NCBI GenBank assembly: GCA_913054135.1
Contig: CAJXJK010000003.1
Span: 124,001 to 188,000, forward strand
Origin: an uncultured Flavobacteriales bacterium
Lineage (GTDB): Bacteria > Bacteroidota > Bacteroidia > Flavobacteriales_D > Crocinitomicaceae
Length of the DNA: 64,000 nucleotides
Direction of reading: 5' to 3'
The notes under the pieces are model-generated. The model did not search any database and was not told where the DNA came from. It worked only from the letters and a program-made list of their open reading frames with translations. Within the stretch, counting starts at the first letter, position 1, and every line of letters starts with the position of its first letter. The translations under genes and the position numbers were made by a program. Of this stretch, positions 37,921 through 47,270 are shown piece after piece.

Positions 37921-38802
37921 TTAAAACCCTTCTGAAACTTGGGTGAAAATTGCACCATCACCTGAAACTTCTAAACGTGCTTTTTTTCCAAATATGATTG
38001 CTCGATTATCATCAACATGTCCAGCAGGAAAATTAAAACATACGGGGTATTCGTATTCTGCCACACATTCTGAAATAACTTCTTCTACTGTTTTTCCGAA
38101 AGGCACTTCGGAGTCTTTCATCCCAGTCATTCCTCCTATCATTAAGCCTTCTAACTTCGACAAATGACCCGCTTTCTTAAGTTGCCACATCATTCTATCT
38201 ACCGCATAAATAGCTTCACCAACATCTTCAATAAATAATATTTTGCCATCTGTGTCTAGCTCATCATTGGTTCCACAAAGTGTCGCTAATATGGCTAAGT
38301 TCCCACCAACAACCTTGTCTTCAGCTTCACCAATTCTATTGAGCTCATGCCCTTTAAAATCATATGAATTTGTTCCGCCAGAAATCGCAACATTCAAAGA
38401 GGTCAATGATTCAGGAGTGTTTTCTCTAAAATTGAGTGGAGCTGTACAGTGAATTGAAGGATACCCCATTCGATTCATTCGATTGTGAAAAACGGTCACA
38501 TCTGAATATCCACAAATTACTTTTGGATAACGCACAAATTGCGACCAATTCACTTCATCCACTATTCGAACAGATCCATAACCCCCTCTTGAGCAAACTA
38601 CAGCTCCGTTATGTTGTTGATTTATAGCGGTTTGAAAGTCAGACAATCTCTCCTCATCCGTGCCTGAGAAATAGTTAAAAGTACCGCCCGCATGTTTGCC
38701 AATCGTTACGTCATATGTCGCGTCCGCGAACCAATTTTTTGCAAAATCTAATTTTTCAGAATCTATTGATTTGGCTGGGGAAACAATTTGAATTTTCTTC
38801 AC
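37921..38802 (-). CDS. LD-carboxypeptidase (S66 family), cytoplasmic type
   Basis: 293 residues, the normal length without a signal peptide, starting MKKIQIVSPAKS from a GTG. S66 motifs: SRGGYGSVRI, GYSDVTVFHN (Ser), LFIEDVGEAIYAVDRMMWQLKK (Glu), and FNFPAGHVDDNRA (His). It should trim murein tetrapeptides during cell-wall recycling in the cytoplasm. It is a clear but divergent paralogue of the exported S66 enzyme about 4 kb away; the two flank a glycosyltransferase pair. Confidence 0.9.
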   Translation of the reverse strand: MKKIQIVSPAKSIDSEKLDFAKNWFADATYDVTIGKHAGGTFNYFSGTDEERLSDFQTAINQQHNGAVVCSRGGYGSVRIVDEVNWSQFVRYPKVICGYSDVTVFHNRMNRMGYPSIHCTAPLNFRENTPESLTSLNVAISGGTNSYDFKGHELNRIGEAEDKVVGGNLAILATLCGTNDELDTDGKILFIEDVGEAIYAVDRMMWQLKKAGHLSKLEGLMIGGMTGMKDSEVPFGKTVEEVISECVAEYEYPVCFNFPAGHVDDNRAIIFGKKARLEVSGDGAIFTQVSEGF

Positions 38803-38846
38803 GACCTTATTTTGTTCAATTAAAAAACGAATATAGAAACAAAACG

Positions 38847-38854
38847 TATCTTTG
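38847..38854 (+). promoter_or_regulatory. -7 promoter box for metG
   Basis: TATCTTTG is an exact TAnnTTTG match, ending 19 bases before the metG ATG at 38874. No well-spaced TTG -33 element was found. Confidence 0.5.
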
Positions 38855-38873
38855 CTGAACTTTTAAAAGTACA

Positions 38874-40931
38874 ATGTCAGAGAATAAATATACAATCACA
38901 GCCGCATTACCTTATGCAAACGGACCCCTCCATTTAGGGCATGTTGCGGGAGTTTACTTACCAGCAGATATCTTCGTGCGTTTTCTTCGCATGAATAAAG
39001 AAGAAGTTTTATTTGTTTGCGGAAGTGACGAGCATGGAGCAGCAATAACTTTGCGCGCCAAAAAAGAAGGGACAACTCCTAAGGCAATCGTTGATATGTA
39101 TCATGAAATCAACTCAAAAGCATTTGCTGATTTTGACATCTCTTTTGACATCTATTCAAGAACTTCAAACCAAGTTCATCACGACACGGCTCAAGAGTAT
39201 TTTAAAAAGTTGAATGATAACGGAAGCTTCATTCAAAAAACGACTGAGCAATATTATGATGAAGAATACAAGCAGTTCTTAGCTGATAGATACATCACGG
39301 GTACTTGCCCAAATTGTGATAGTGAAAACGCATATGGCGATCAGTGTGAAAAGTGTGGTTCGGCTTTGAGTCCAACAGACCTCATCAATCCTATTTCAAC
39401 TTTGAGTGGCAAGGTGCCAACTTTAAAAGAAACATCTCACTGGTTTTTACCTCTTGACCAACATGAAGATTGGTTAAGAACTTGGATTAAAGAAGGTTCT
39501 TTAGACGGCGTACAACAACACAACCCTAAAGATTGGAGAAACCAGGTCAATGGTCAATGTATGAGCTGGATTGACGGCGGACTTCATCCAAGAGCAATGA
39601 CTCGTGATTTAGATTGGGGAGTAAAAGTTCCCGTTGAAGGAGCGGATGGCAAAGTACTTTATGTATGGTTAGATGCACCTATTGGATACATCTCGGCAAC
39701 TAAAGAATGGGCAAGCGCTAACAACAAAGACTGGAAAGATTATTGGACCGGTGACCGTAAACTAGTTCACTTCATTGGAAAAGATAACATTGTTTTTCAT
39801 GCAATCATTTTCCCTGTTCTATTAAAGGAACATGGCGGATTAGTGTTGCCTGACAATGTTCCTGCATATGAATTTTTAAATCTAGAAGGAGACAAGTTTT
39901 CAACTTCTAGAAACTGGGCCGTTTGGCTTCATGAATTCATCAATGAGAACCCAGATAAGGTAGATGAGATGAAATACGTTCTTACATCTATTGCTCCTGA
40001 AAGTAAAGACAGTGAATTTACTTGGAAAGAATTTCAAGCAAGAATAAATAATGAGTTAGCAGATATCTTAGGGAACTTTGTGAACAGGGCTGTTGTGCTT
40101 ACCAATAAATATTACGAAGGCAAAGTGCCGGCTCTTGGAGAGCTGACAGATATTGATAAAGATGTATTAAATCAAATTGGAGAATTCCCTGATAGAATTG
40201 CTGGCTTGATTAAGAAATATAAGCTACGTGAAGCGCAAGCTGAAGCAATGAATTTGGCAAGGTTGGGTAATAAATATTTAGCTGAAACTGAACCGTGGAA
40301 GTTGGCGAAAACTGATATGTCAAGAGTTAACACAATCATGAATATTGCACTTCAAATTACCGCGAATCTAACTATCGTGTTTTCACCATTTTTACCAAAA
40401 AAAGCGCAAAAAATTGCTGAATTCTTGAATTTTGACCAAAAATCGTGGGGTTTTGCTGGAAAAACTGATTTATTAGCTTCAAACCATCAGTTGAGTCAAG
40501 CGTCAATTTTGATCTCTAAAGTAGATGATGCGTTTGTGGAAGCTCAAGTAGAAAAATTAAAAGAAAGTTCGGCTATGAATGATAATAATTTCCCTCCTCA
40601 AAAAGATGAAGTTGCATTTGATGATTTCATGAAAATGGACATTAGAGTGGGTGAAATATTAGCTGCTGAAAAAGTTCCAAAAGCAGATAAACTTTTGAAG
40701 CTCACAGTCAATACTGGTTTGGACACAAGAACCGTGGTTTCAGGTATCGCAGAGCACTATAATCCTGAAGATATTATCGGAACTAAAGTGAGCGTCTTAA
40801 TGAATCTTGCTCCAAGAAAAATTAGAGGTGTTGAAAGCCAAGGAATGATTTTGATGGCTGAAAACGAAGAAGGAAAATTGAGCTTTGTATCTCCTGAAGA
40901 TGGATTTGAAGCAGGTGGAGAAGTAAGATAA
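38874..40931 (+). CDS. metG: methionine--tRNA ligase
   Basis: 685 residues. The class I HIGH-type motif PLHLGHVAG is near the N-terminus. The zinc-binding segment CPNCDSENAYGDQCEKCG carries four Cys at about 144-163, and KFSTSRN serves as KMSKS at about residue 340. The C-terminal EMAPII-like tRNA-binding domain covers about 585-685 (FMKMDIRVGEILAAEKVPKA). This is the long, dimer-forming MetG1 type. The following hydrolase gene starts 51 bases later, so a shared transcript is possible. Confidence 0.97.
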   Translation: MSENKYTITAALPYANGPLHLGHVAGVYLPADIFVRFLRMNKEEVLFVCGSDEHGAAITLRAKKEGTTPKAIVDMYHEINSKAFADFDISFDIYSRTSNQVHHDTAQEYFKKLNDNGSFIQKTTEQYYDEEYKQFLADRYITGTCPNCDSENAYGDQCEKCGSALSPTDLINPISTLSGKVPTLKETSHWFLPLDQHEDWLRTWIKEGSLDGVQQHNPKDWRNQVNGQCMSWIDGGLHPRAMTRDLDWGVKVPVEGADGKVLYVWLDAPIGYISATKEWASANNKDWKDYWTGDRKLVHFIGKDNIVFHAIIFPVLLKEHGGLVLPDNVPAYEFLNLEGDKFSTSRNWAVWLHEFINENPDKVDEMKYVLTSIAPESKDSEFTWKEFQARINNELADILGNFVNRAVVLTNKYYEGKVPALGELTDIDKDVLNQIGEFPDRIAGLIKKYKLREAQAEAMNLARLGNKYLAETEPWKLAKTDMSRVNTIMNIALQITANLTIVFSPFLPKKAQKIAEFLNFDQKSWGFAGKTDLLASNHQLSQASILISKVDDAFVEAQVEKLKESSAMNDNNFPPQKDEVAFDDFMKMDIRVGEILAAEKVPKADKLLKLTVNTGLDTRTVVSGIAEHYNPEDIIGTKVSVLMNLAPRKIRGVESQGMILMAENEEGKLSFVSPEDGFEAGGEVR

Positions 40932-40982
40932 ACAGACTCTTCTTCTTCTTTCTCTTATATTAGTATTCACAAAAGTGACATT

Positions 40983-41936
40983 ATGAAATCTTTGCTACTG
41001 CCAATTCTTTTATTTGTCAGCATTGCATCTTTTTCTCAAAAAGAAGAAGAAGTAGAGTTGACAAACGGAATCTGTACTTTAAAAGGAACATTGAGTTCTC
41101 CTGAAGGCGGATTTGAATCAACCGATTTAGTTATTCTCATTGCGGGTTCAGGACCAACTGATAGAAACGGGAATAACTCTCAAATGACTAACAACTCTTT
41201 GAAAATGTTATCGGATGTTCTGGTTAATACTTACGGAAATTGTGTTTTGAGGTATGATAAGAGAGGAATCGAAGAGAGTAAAATCGAAAACTTTAAACAA
41301 GAAGATCTGTCATTTGATGACTTCATTTCAGATGCCTCTGCTTGGGTTGATAAATATGCCGATAATGGTCTTTACAACAACATCATTTTGGCAGGGCACA
41401 GCCAGGGTTCGTTAGTGGCAATTTCTGCCGCCAATCAAAATAAAAATGTAGACGCCGTGATTTCATTGGCGGGTCCAGGACAGCCAATTCACTCGATCTT
41501 GAAGAAACAATTGGCCGCAACTCTCACAATAGAAATGCAAGGTTTGGTGAACGCCAAGCTAGACACATTGGCTTCGGGTCAAATGCTGAAAGAAACGCCA
41601 AAAATGCTTCACAGCCTAATGCATCCAACCATTCAACCTTTCTTAATTTCTTGGATGAAGTATGATCCGGCAAGGGAAATAGCAAAACTTAAAATTCCAG
41701 TGCTGCTTGTCAATGGAACTACAGATATTCAAGTCGCAGTTTCAGAAATGGATTTGTTACAAGCGTCAAAACCAGATGCAGTTAAGGTTAAAATCAAGAA
41801 CATGAATCACGTTTTGAAAACTATTAAAACGAAAGATATGGGCTTGCAATTAGAACTTTATGGTAAGCCAGATGTTCCTTTAGCTAAAAAACTACCGAAA
41901 GTGATTTCTAAATTTTTGGGAACAGTAGGAGCATAA
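40983..41936 (+). CDS. secreted alpha/beta hydrolase
   Basis: 317 residues with a signal peptide (about 1-19, IASFSQ). The hydrolase fold shows the oxyanion region IAGSGPTDRNGN, YDKRGI, the nucleophile elbow GHSQGS (Ser at about 142), the acid Asp in NGTTDIQV, and the His in MNHVLK. The family includes esterases and peptidase-like hydrolases. No substrate can be assigned. The ispG TTG start is one base after its stop, so ispG may depend on it for translation. Confidence 0.88.
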   Translation: MKSLLLPILLFVSIASFSQKEEEVELTNGICTLKGTLSSPEGGFESTDLVILIAGSGPTDRNGNNSQMTNNSLKMLSDVLVNTYGNCVLRYDKRGIEESKIENFKQEDLSFDDFISDASAWVDKYADNGLYNNIILAGHSQGSLVAISAANQNKNVDAVISLAGPGQPIHSILKKQLAATLTIEMQGLVNAKLDTLASGQMLKETPKMLHSLMHPTIQPFLISWMKYDPAREIAKLKIPVLLVNGTTDIQVAVSEMDLLQASKPDAVKVKIKNMNHVLKTIKTKDMGLQLELYGKPDVPLAKKLPKVISKFLGTVGA

Positions 41937-41937
41937 T

Positions 41938-43863
41938 TTGTCAACGAACAAAAAATATAACAACAGTCTATCAACTTATAGCCGCATTGAAACGCTTGAA
42001 GTTTTCGTAGGTAATGTTGGATTAGGCGGCAACAACCCCATTAGGCTGCAGTCAATGACTACAACCGACACCATGGACACGGCCGGCTCAGTTGAACAAT
42101 CTATAAGAATGATTGAGGCCGGTTGTGAAATTATTCGCTTCACCGCTCCGTCTATCAAAGAGGCAGAAAACTTGGCTCCCATTAAAAAGATTTTGAATGA
42201 CTTAGGTTACGACACACCACTTGTGGCCGATATTCATTTCACTCCCAATGCAGCCGAGGTTGCGGCTCATCATGTTGAAAAAGTTAGAGTTAACCCAGGC
42301 AATTATTCAGACAAAAAAAAGTTCGAAGACCTTGAGTATACAGATGAAGAATACGAGCAGCAGTTAAAAAGGGTGGGCAACAAATTCACCCCTTTAGTTC
42401 TTCTATGTAAAGAGAAAAAGAGATCTATGCGAATAGGAACGAACCATGGGTCTTTATCTGATAGGATCATGAGTAGGTTTGGTGATAGTCCATTAGGCAT
42501 GGTTGAGTCAGCTCTTGAATTCATTGACATTTGTGAAGACAATGACTATTATGATTTAGTTATTTCAATGAAGTCTTCAAACCCCATTGTGATGGTTCAG
42601 GCTTATCGTTTACTCATGGCTCGAATGATTGAAAGAGGAAATGTTTATCCCTTGCACTTAGGAGTAACAGAGGCGGGCGAAGGAGAAGACGGACGCATAA
42701 AATCAGCAATCGGAATTGGATCTTTATTAGAAGATGGATTAGGAGATACGATTAGAGTTTCTTTAACTGAGGAGCCAGAAGCTGAGATTCCGGTAGCAAA
42801 AATGTTGGCGGACAGATATATTAATAGGTCTATTGAAGTTGATGACTTTGATTTTGATTTACCGTACAATCCTTTCGATTACTCAAGAAGAAAAACAAGA
42901 TCAACTTTGAATATTGGCGGTAAAAATGTGCCTGTGGTAATTGCTGATCTTAGCCATCTTCATACCATCAAGCCTTCCCACCTATTCGCTTATGGTTATG
43001 TTTATCATGTTCAAGAAGATAAATGGACAATTAAGGATCAGGCGGTAGATTATATTTATACCGGTAAAATTGTACCAGATTTTGCACTTCCTGGAACATT
43101 GAGGGTGATTTGTAATGCATCAAAATTTGATTCTCAGAGCCAAACACATCCAATTCATTCTTCTTCAAACTACCAAAACGCTTCAAAAAAGAGCTCAACA
43201 CTTAATTTTATTGAGGTTAACGCCCTTGATTTGGGAAAAATAAAAGAACTTAAAAGCGTTTTAAACACGGATGAGACAGCTGTTTTGTTCGTTCATGCTA
43301 AGGCCGCAAACACCATATTTGGTATGAGAAGGTTCTTCATTGAACTCATGCATCAAGGAATTGATGTTCCGGTAATAATGAACTACCATTATTCTCAAAT
43401 CAACCACGAACAGTTTCAACTCTTTTCATCTACTGACTTTGGGTCTCACTTAATTGATGGTAAAGGAGATGGACTAATGATATCTGCACACAGTATAGAG
43501 TCTCCGATTCAAATCACCTCAACGGCCTTTGGAATATTACAAGCTACGAGAACGAGAATCTCAAAAACCGAATACATATCTTGTCCTTCATGTGGTAGAA
43601 CTTTGTTCGACCTTCAAGAGACCACTGCAAAAATTAGAGCCAAAACTAATCACCTAAAAGGTCTCAAAATTGGGATTATGGGGTGCATTGTAAATGGGCC
43701 AGGCGAAATGGCAGATGCTGACTACGGCTATGTTGGCGTTGGAAAAGGAAAGATCAACCTCTACAAAGAAAAGGAAGTTGTTAAGAGAAACATTCCCGAA
43801 AGTGATGCCCTTGAAGAACTCGTTTCCCTAATAAAGGAGAACGGTGAATGGGTGGAAGCATAG
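41938..43863 (+). CDS. ispG: (E)-4-hydroxy-3-methylbut-2-enyl-diphosphate synthase (flavodoxin/ferredoxin), long type
   Basis: Converts MEcPP to HMBPP in the MEP isoprenoid pathway using a [4Fe-4S] cluster. 641 residues, well above the roughly 370 of E. coli IspG because of an inserted middle domain, as in plants and Bacteroidota. The TIM-barrel part has RLQSMTTTDTMDTAG and VEKVRVNPGNY. The cluster domain has SCPSCGRTLFDLQE and GIMGCIVNGPGEMADADYGYVG, with three cluster Cys. The start is a TTG one base after the hydrolase stop; the next Met is inside the conserved SMTTTDT motif. Confidence 0.95.
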   Translation: MSTNKKYNNSLSTYSRIETLEVFVGNVGLGGNNPIRLQSMTTTDTMDTAGSVEQSIRMIEAGCEIIRFTAPSIKEAENLAPIKKILNDLGYDTPLVADIHFTPNAAEVAAHHVEKVRVNPGNYSDKKKFEDLEYTDEEYEQQLKRVGNKFTPLVLLCKEKKRSMRIGTNHGSLSDRIMSRFGDSPLGMVESALEFIDICEDNDYYDLVISMKSSNPIVMVQAYRLLMARMIERGNVYPLHLGVTEAGEGEDGRIKSAIGIGSLLEDGLGDTIRVSLTEEPEAEIPVAKMLADRYINRSIEVDDFDFDLPYNPFDYSRRKTRSTLNIGGKNVPVVIADLSHLHTIKPSHLFAYGYVYHVQEDKWTIKDQAVDYIYTGKIVPDFALPGTLRVICNASKFDSQSQTHPIHSSSNYQNASKKSSTLNFIEVNALDLGKIKELKSVLNTDETAVLFVHAKAANTIFGMRRFFIELMHQGIDVPVIMNYHYSQINHEQFQLFSSTDFGSHLIDGKGDGLMISAHSIESPIQITSTAFGILQATRTRISKTEYISCPSCGRTLFDLQETTAKIRAKTNHLKGLKIGIMGCIVNGPGEMADADYGYVGVGKGKINLYKEKEVVKRNIPESDALEELVSLIKENGEWVEA

Positions 43864-43903
43864 CGTATTGAGCTTCTACACCTCAGACAGCTCTATTATC
43901 AGC

Positions 43904-44740
43904 CTACTCGCTCCCTGAACTAACAATTGCTTCACATTGCGCCATTTTCTCTTTCGGATATACTTCATACGGCATCACACCCGAAGCCAATTCAAAATAT
44001 CCTCTTGCCTCTTCGTAGCGCTTATTATCTAGCAATTGATCTGCAATTTGAATGTACTTATCATAAAAGATTTGATTGCTCTCTGTCATTGTTTGAGCGA
44101 TATCACAATCCTTCAAGGCAGTTTTTATTTCAGGATTGTCATTAAACTCTTGTGCCTTTTTAAATGCTTCACGAGCTTCATCAAAGTTCCCGTCTTCTAA
44201 TAATGTAATTCCTTCGTTTCTAGGCGCTACATAATTTTCAACCTCTTCTATCGTCCACCCTTCTTGACATTTCACAACTTTCTCAAGCATTTTTGAAGTA
44301 TAATCATCATCCCATGCCTGCTCTCCAAGTGAATCAATGTAGAACTCAATCATTGGCTGCTCAGATAAAAAAGTGTAATCTTCTCTTTCAGTCGGTTTTA
44401 CCAAACCAACAACCATAGGGAACTTAATAGTTCCTGAAGCATATCGCGTGTTAGCCGAAGAAGTGGTGATCGTTCCAAACTTTAAAGCATAACCTTCTTT
44501 ATCAACTTTAATGGCGTAAAACCCTTGCATTGGAATCACTATTTTATCAATAGTGCCAGTTGAATCTGATAGAGCTTCTGAAATAACTTTTCCTTCTTGA
44601 ATTACTCGTACTCGAGCATTTTCTAAGAAAACATTCTTTTGATCGTCATCTCTCACCTTTATATCAAGTGCGAGTGTTTCTTTTTGTGAAAATGAAGAAA
44701 TTGAAACGAGGGTAATTAGTGTGTAAATTAGACTTTTCAT
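43904..44740 (-). CDS. secreted TPR-containing protein of unknown function
   Basis: 278 residues. The signal peptide is about 1-18 (ISSFSQ). A carboxypeptidase-regulatory-like beta domain follows at about 25-95, with IVIPMQGFYAIKVDKEGYALKFGTI. Helical TPR-like pairs lie at about 185-265 (GITLLEDGNFDEAREAFKKA, LLDNKRYEEARGYFELA). TPRs mediate protein contacts. No family function is known to me. It is separated by 76 bases from the divergent VOC gene. Confidence 0.75.
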   Translation of the reverse strand: MKSLIYTLITLVSISSFSQKETLALDIKVRDDDQKNVFLENARVRVIQEGKVISEALSDSTGTIDKIVIPMQGFYAIKVDKEGYALKFGTITTSSANTRYASGTIKFPMVVGLVKPTEREDYTFLSEQPMIEFYIDSLGEQAWDDDYTSKMLEKVVKCQEGWTIEEVENYVAPRNEGITLLEDGNFDEAREAFKKAQEFNDNPEIKTALKDCDIAQTMTESNQIFYDKYIQIADQLLDNKRYEEARGYFELASGVMPYEVYPKEKMAQCEAIVSSGSE

Positions 44741-44816
44741 AGTTTGAATTTTTTGAGGGTTTGGATCTTGTCTTTATAATTTACTACATTTCATAGCTCA
44801 AGTCAATTACTTTTAG

Positions 44817-45245
44817 ATGAAGACGATTTCTCCTTTCCATGTGGCAGTGCCCATTTACGATCTAAATGAAGCCAAAGAATTTTACCTAAAATGTTTTAAA
44901 TGTGATGTTGGCAGAACATCTGACAAATGGATTGATCTAAACTTATATGGACATCAATTTGTGCTACATCTTCGACCAAAGCCAAATTCAGAAGACGAGC
45001 ACCATTATAATCAGGTAGATGGAAAATCAGTCCCGGTTCCGCACTATGGGGTAGTTTTAGAGTGGAATCAATGGGAAGAACTCTCGGTTAGATTAAAGTC
45101 TTTACAAATCAAATTCCTAATTGAACCATACATACGTTTTCAAGGCGAAGTGGGTGAACAAGCAACTATGTTTTTTCTTGATCCATCCGGAAACGCCTTA
45201 GAGTTCAAAGCTTTTAAAAATATTGATCAATTGTTTGCTAAGTAG
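44817..45245 (+). CDS. VOC-family (glyoxalase/dioxygenase fold) protein
   Basis: 142 residues, one glyoxalase-fold unit pair. [21 protein letters not shown] opens the protein and [16 protein letters not shown] closes it. A His near residue 8, a His in HQFVLHL and a Glu in ALEFKAF can be metal ligands. Members range from glyoxalases to antibiotic-resistance proteins. The long loop [22 protein letters not shown] is a feature of one VOC subgroup. The substrate is unknown. A -7-like TACATTTC with an upstream TTG at suitable spacing precedes it. It faces the broken kelch gene with 10 bases between the stops. Confidence 0.85.
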   Translation: MKTISPFHVAVPIYDLNEAKEFYLKCFKCDVGRTSDKWIDLNLYGHQFVLHLRPKPNSEDEHHYNQVDGKSVPVPHYGVVLEWNQWEELSVRLKSLQIKFLIEPYIRFQGEVGEQATMFFLDPSGNALEFKAFKNIDQLFAK

Positions 45246-45255
45246 GGGATACTCA

Positions 45256-46416
45256 TTATCGCACCATAAATTTATAAGACTGGTCAAAAACATTGATGAC
45301 ATACACACCTTTTGACCAAGTTGAAGTGCTCACTTGATAATGGTCTTTTTGGTCATTGAGTTCCGTCATTAATTTTCCGTGAACACTAAAGATTCTTACT
45401 ACTGACGTAAATGGCAATTCGGTAATAAATACACTTTCTAAATCTGAATTATAAAATACATTTACTTCGGAGTTAAGACTAATTCTAATAGTGTACCTAG
45501 AAATAGTAGCCATTCTATTAAAACTGTCATCCAAACCAGAAACCCAATAAATCCCTTTAAATGGAATCACGCAAGATGCCACACCACGCCTTGCTGGTAA
45601 AGGGACGCTTTCAGCTTGGTCCCAAATATCTTTGGAAGGGTCGTATCGCCAAAAATCAGATTTCATCTCTCCGCTTTCATTTTCTCCTGAGCCTACAAAA
45701 GCCCATCCATTCAAGACTTCAGCTTGCGCATACCATCTTACACCACCAGGAAAATCTGCTTTCTGTGACCAAGAGTTTGTTTCTGGATTATATTACCAAA
45801 TATCCTCTTGTAAGTTTTCAAAACTGTCTTTTCCTAGCCCACAATATCCTTTATCGTAAAGTGAAAAACCAACCGTTTCAAACCTTGGGGCTAAAGGAAA
45901 GCTTGCAACTTCTGCCCAACTATCTGTTGTTGGATTATACCTCCAAAAATCATTGAAATAATCAATCGTGTCACGTCCTGTACCGACATAGATTTGACCA
46001 TTAATTATAAAAGAGGCTGTTGCCCACCTGGCAGCAAAAGGAAAACTGTTTTTTTGAGTCCAAATTTGCTCATCCATATTAAATTCCCACACTTCATTGA
46101 GCGGATTCAAGCTTGGATCCACACCTCCTATTATATAAGCCTTTTCATCAATAGATTGAACTGTTGCATATTGTCTTGGGGTTCCTGGAAATGCTGTAAC
46201 ATCAATCCATTCATTTAATCTAATGTTATAACCGTAAAAATCATTTCACTGCGAAAAGCCTGCATGATTGCCCATGCCCAAATAAATGACACTCCTATGT
46301 GTAAAAGCAACTGCATCATCTCTCCCCACACCTTCAATATCTACATTAGAGGTCCATCCATATTCTTGTGAAAATGTCATTTGACCAAAAAAGATTAAAA
46401 ATATGAGGAGCCGCAT
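45256..46416 (-). pseudogene. kelch-repeat T9SS protein interrupted by two in-frame stop codons
   Basis: Reading from an ATG at 46416, the frame begins MRLLIFLIFFGQMTFSQEYG, a signal peptide. It stays in one frame to a TAA at 45256, 386 codons in all. Two stops interrupt it: TGA at 46246-46248 (codon 57) and TAA at 45793-45795 (codon 208). Both sit inside otherwise intact kelch units: NDFYGYN, EVWEFN, DFWRYN, DIW-stop-YNPETNSW and DFWRYDP. At the second stop the sibling units carry Glu or Arg, so a single substitution (for example GAA to TAA) explains it. There is no frameshift. The last roughly 75 residues are a T9SS type A sorting domain (ending KFMVR). Confidence 0.85.
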
Positions 46417-46505
46417 CTGCTCTAATTTAACGTTACTATTTAATTATTAGTGCATGACAAGAATAAGGAGAACAATTCTTACTTTTAAATCAAAAACAAA
46501 CAAAA

Positions 46506-47267
46506 ATGAAATTCAGCCCCTACTTATTAATCCCATTTATCGCAATCAATGCGTGTAGTGATTCAGAAGAACAAAGTGAAAACACAAGCGCCGACGAAGT
46601 GAATCAAACTATTGATAGTTCAATTGTAATAGAAGATATTGGCGACCTAACGATAATTGACTCTACCACCTTGCCAAAAAGAATGCAAGATGAGGCCAAT
46701 ATGATTTTGAGCTGGGCTGATGGTGACCTTGATAAGGATGGAGTTAGTGAGAAGGTGGTTGTCTATTCCCGTGATTTAGAATGGGAAAGTTCAGCTCCTA
46801 GAGACTTGGTGATTTATAAGCAAACTGATGGCGAATGGGAAGAATGGGTTAATACAGACAATACAATCGGAAGAGCAGATGAAGGTGGAATGATGGGAGA
46901 CCCTTTTGGTGGAATCGCAATTAAGAATGGAATCTTAGAGATTAATCATTCAGGCGGTTCAAGCTGGAAATGGGGAAATACGCATAAGTATAGGTTCCAA
47001 GATGGTGACTTTTATTTGATCGGCTATACAGGCGTCTATGGTAAACCTTGTTTATATTGGGAAGATAGAGATTACAACCTATCAACTGGAGACTGCACCT
47101 TTACTTTTGAAGCAGAGGAATGTGAAGAATATGCCGCAGAGGAAGATTATGGCCCAAAAAGAGAAGAATCTTTTAATCATAAAATGAAAAATCTTCCTAC
47201 TCTCATTGACATGAGAGAATACAGTTATACATTCCAGTCGCCTAATGGTGAAGACTTCTATTTGTAA
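46506..47267 (+). CDS. hypothetical lipoprotein
   Basis: 253 residues. The signal peptide ends with a lipobox, AINAC, before SDSEEQSENTS, an acidic Ser-rich spacer suggesting surface or outer-membrane sorting. The mature part has an FG-GAP-like segment, GDLDKDGVSEKVVVYSRD, and a Cys-containing region near the end (LSTGDCTFTFEAEECEEY). No family was recognised. An inverted repeat (AAGAAT, then 10 bases, then ATTCTT, at 46459-46480) lies next to a TACTTTTA -7-like box upstream. It is three bases before the dehydratase gene. Confidence 0.78.
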   Translation: MKFSPYLLIPFIAINACSDSEEQSENTSADEVNQTIDSSIVIEDIGDLTIIDSTTLPKRMQDEANMILSWADGDLDKDGVSEKVVVYSRDLEWESSAPRDLVIYKQTDGEWEEWVNTDNTIGRADEGGMMGDPFGGIAIKNGILEINHSGGSSWKWGNTHKYRFQDGDFYLIGYTGVYGKPCLYWEDRDYNLSTGDCTFTFEAEECEEYAAEEDYGPKREESFNHKMKNLPTLIDMREYSYTFQSPNGEDFYL

Positions 47268-47270
47268 AAT

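Noticed and set aside
45561-45956. 131-codon open frame on the plus strand
   Set aside because: It lies opposite the broken kelch gene, has low-complexity composition and no promoter, and the minus-strand frame shows clear kelch units and a sorting domain.
45256-46416. frameshift as the cause of the broken kelch gene
   Set aside because: All segments are in the same frame, checked by counting codons between the ATG at 46416, the two stops and the terminal TAA.
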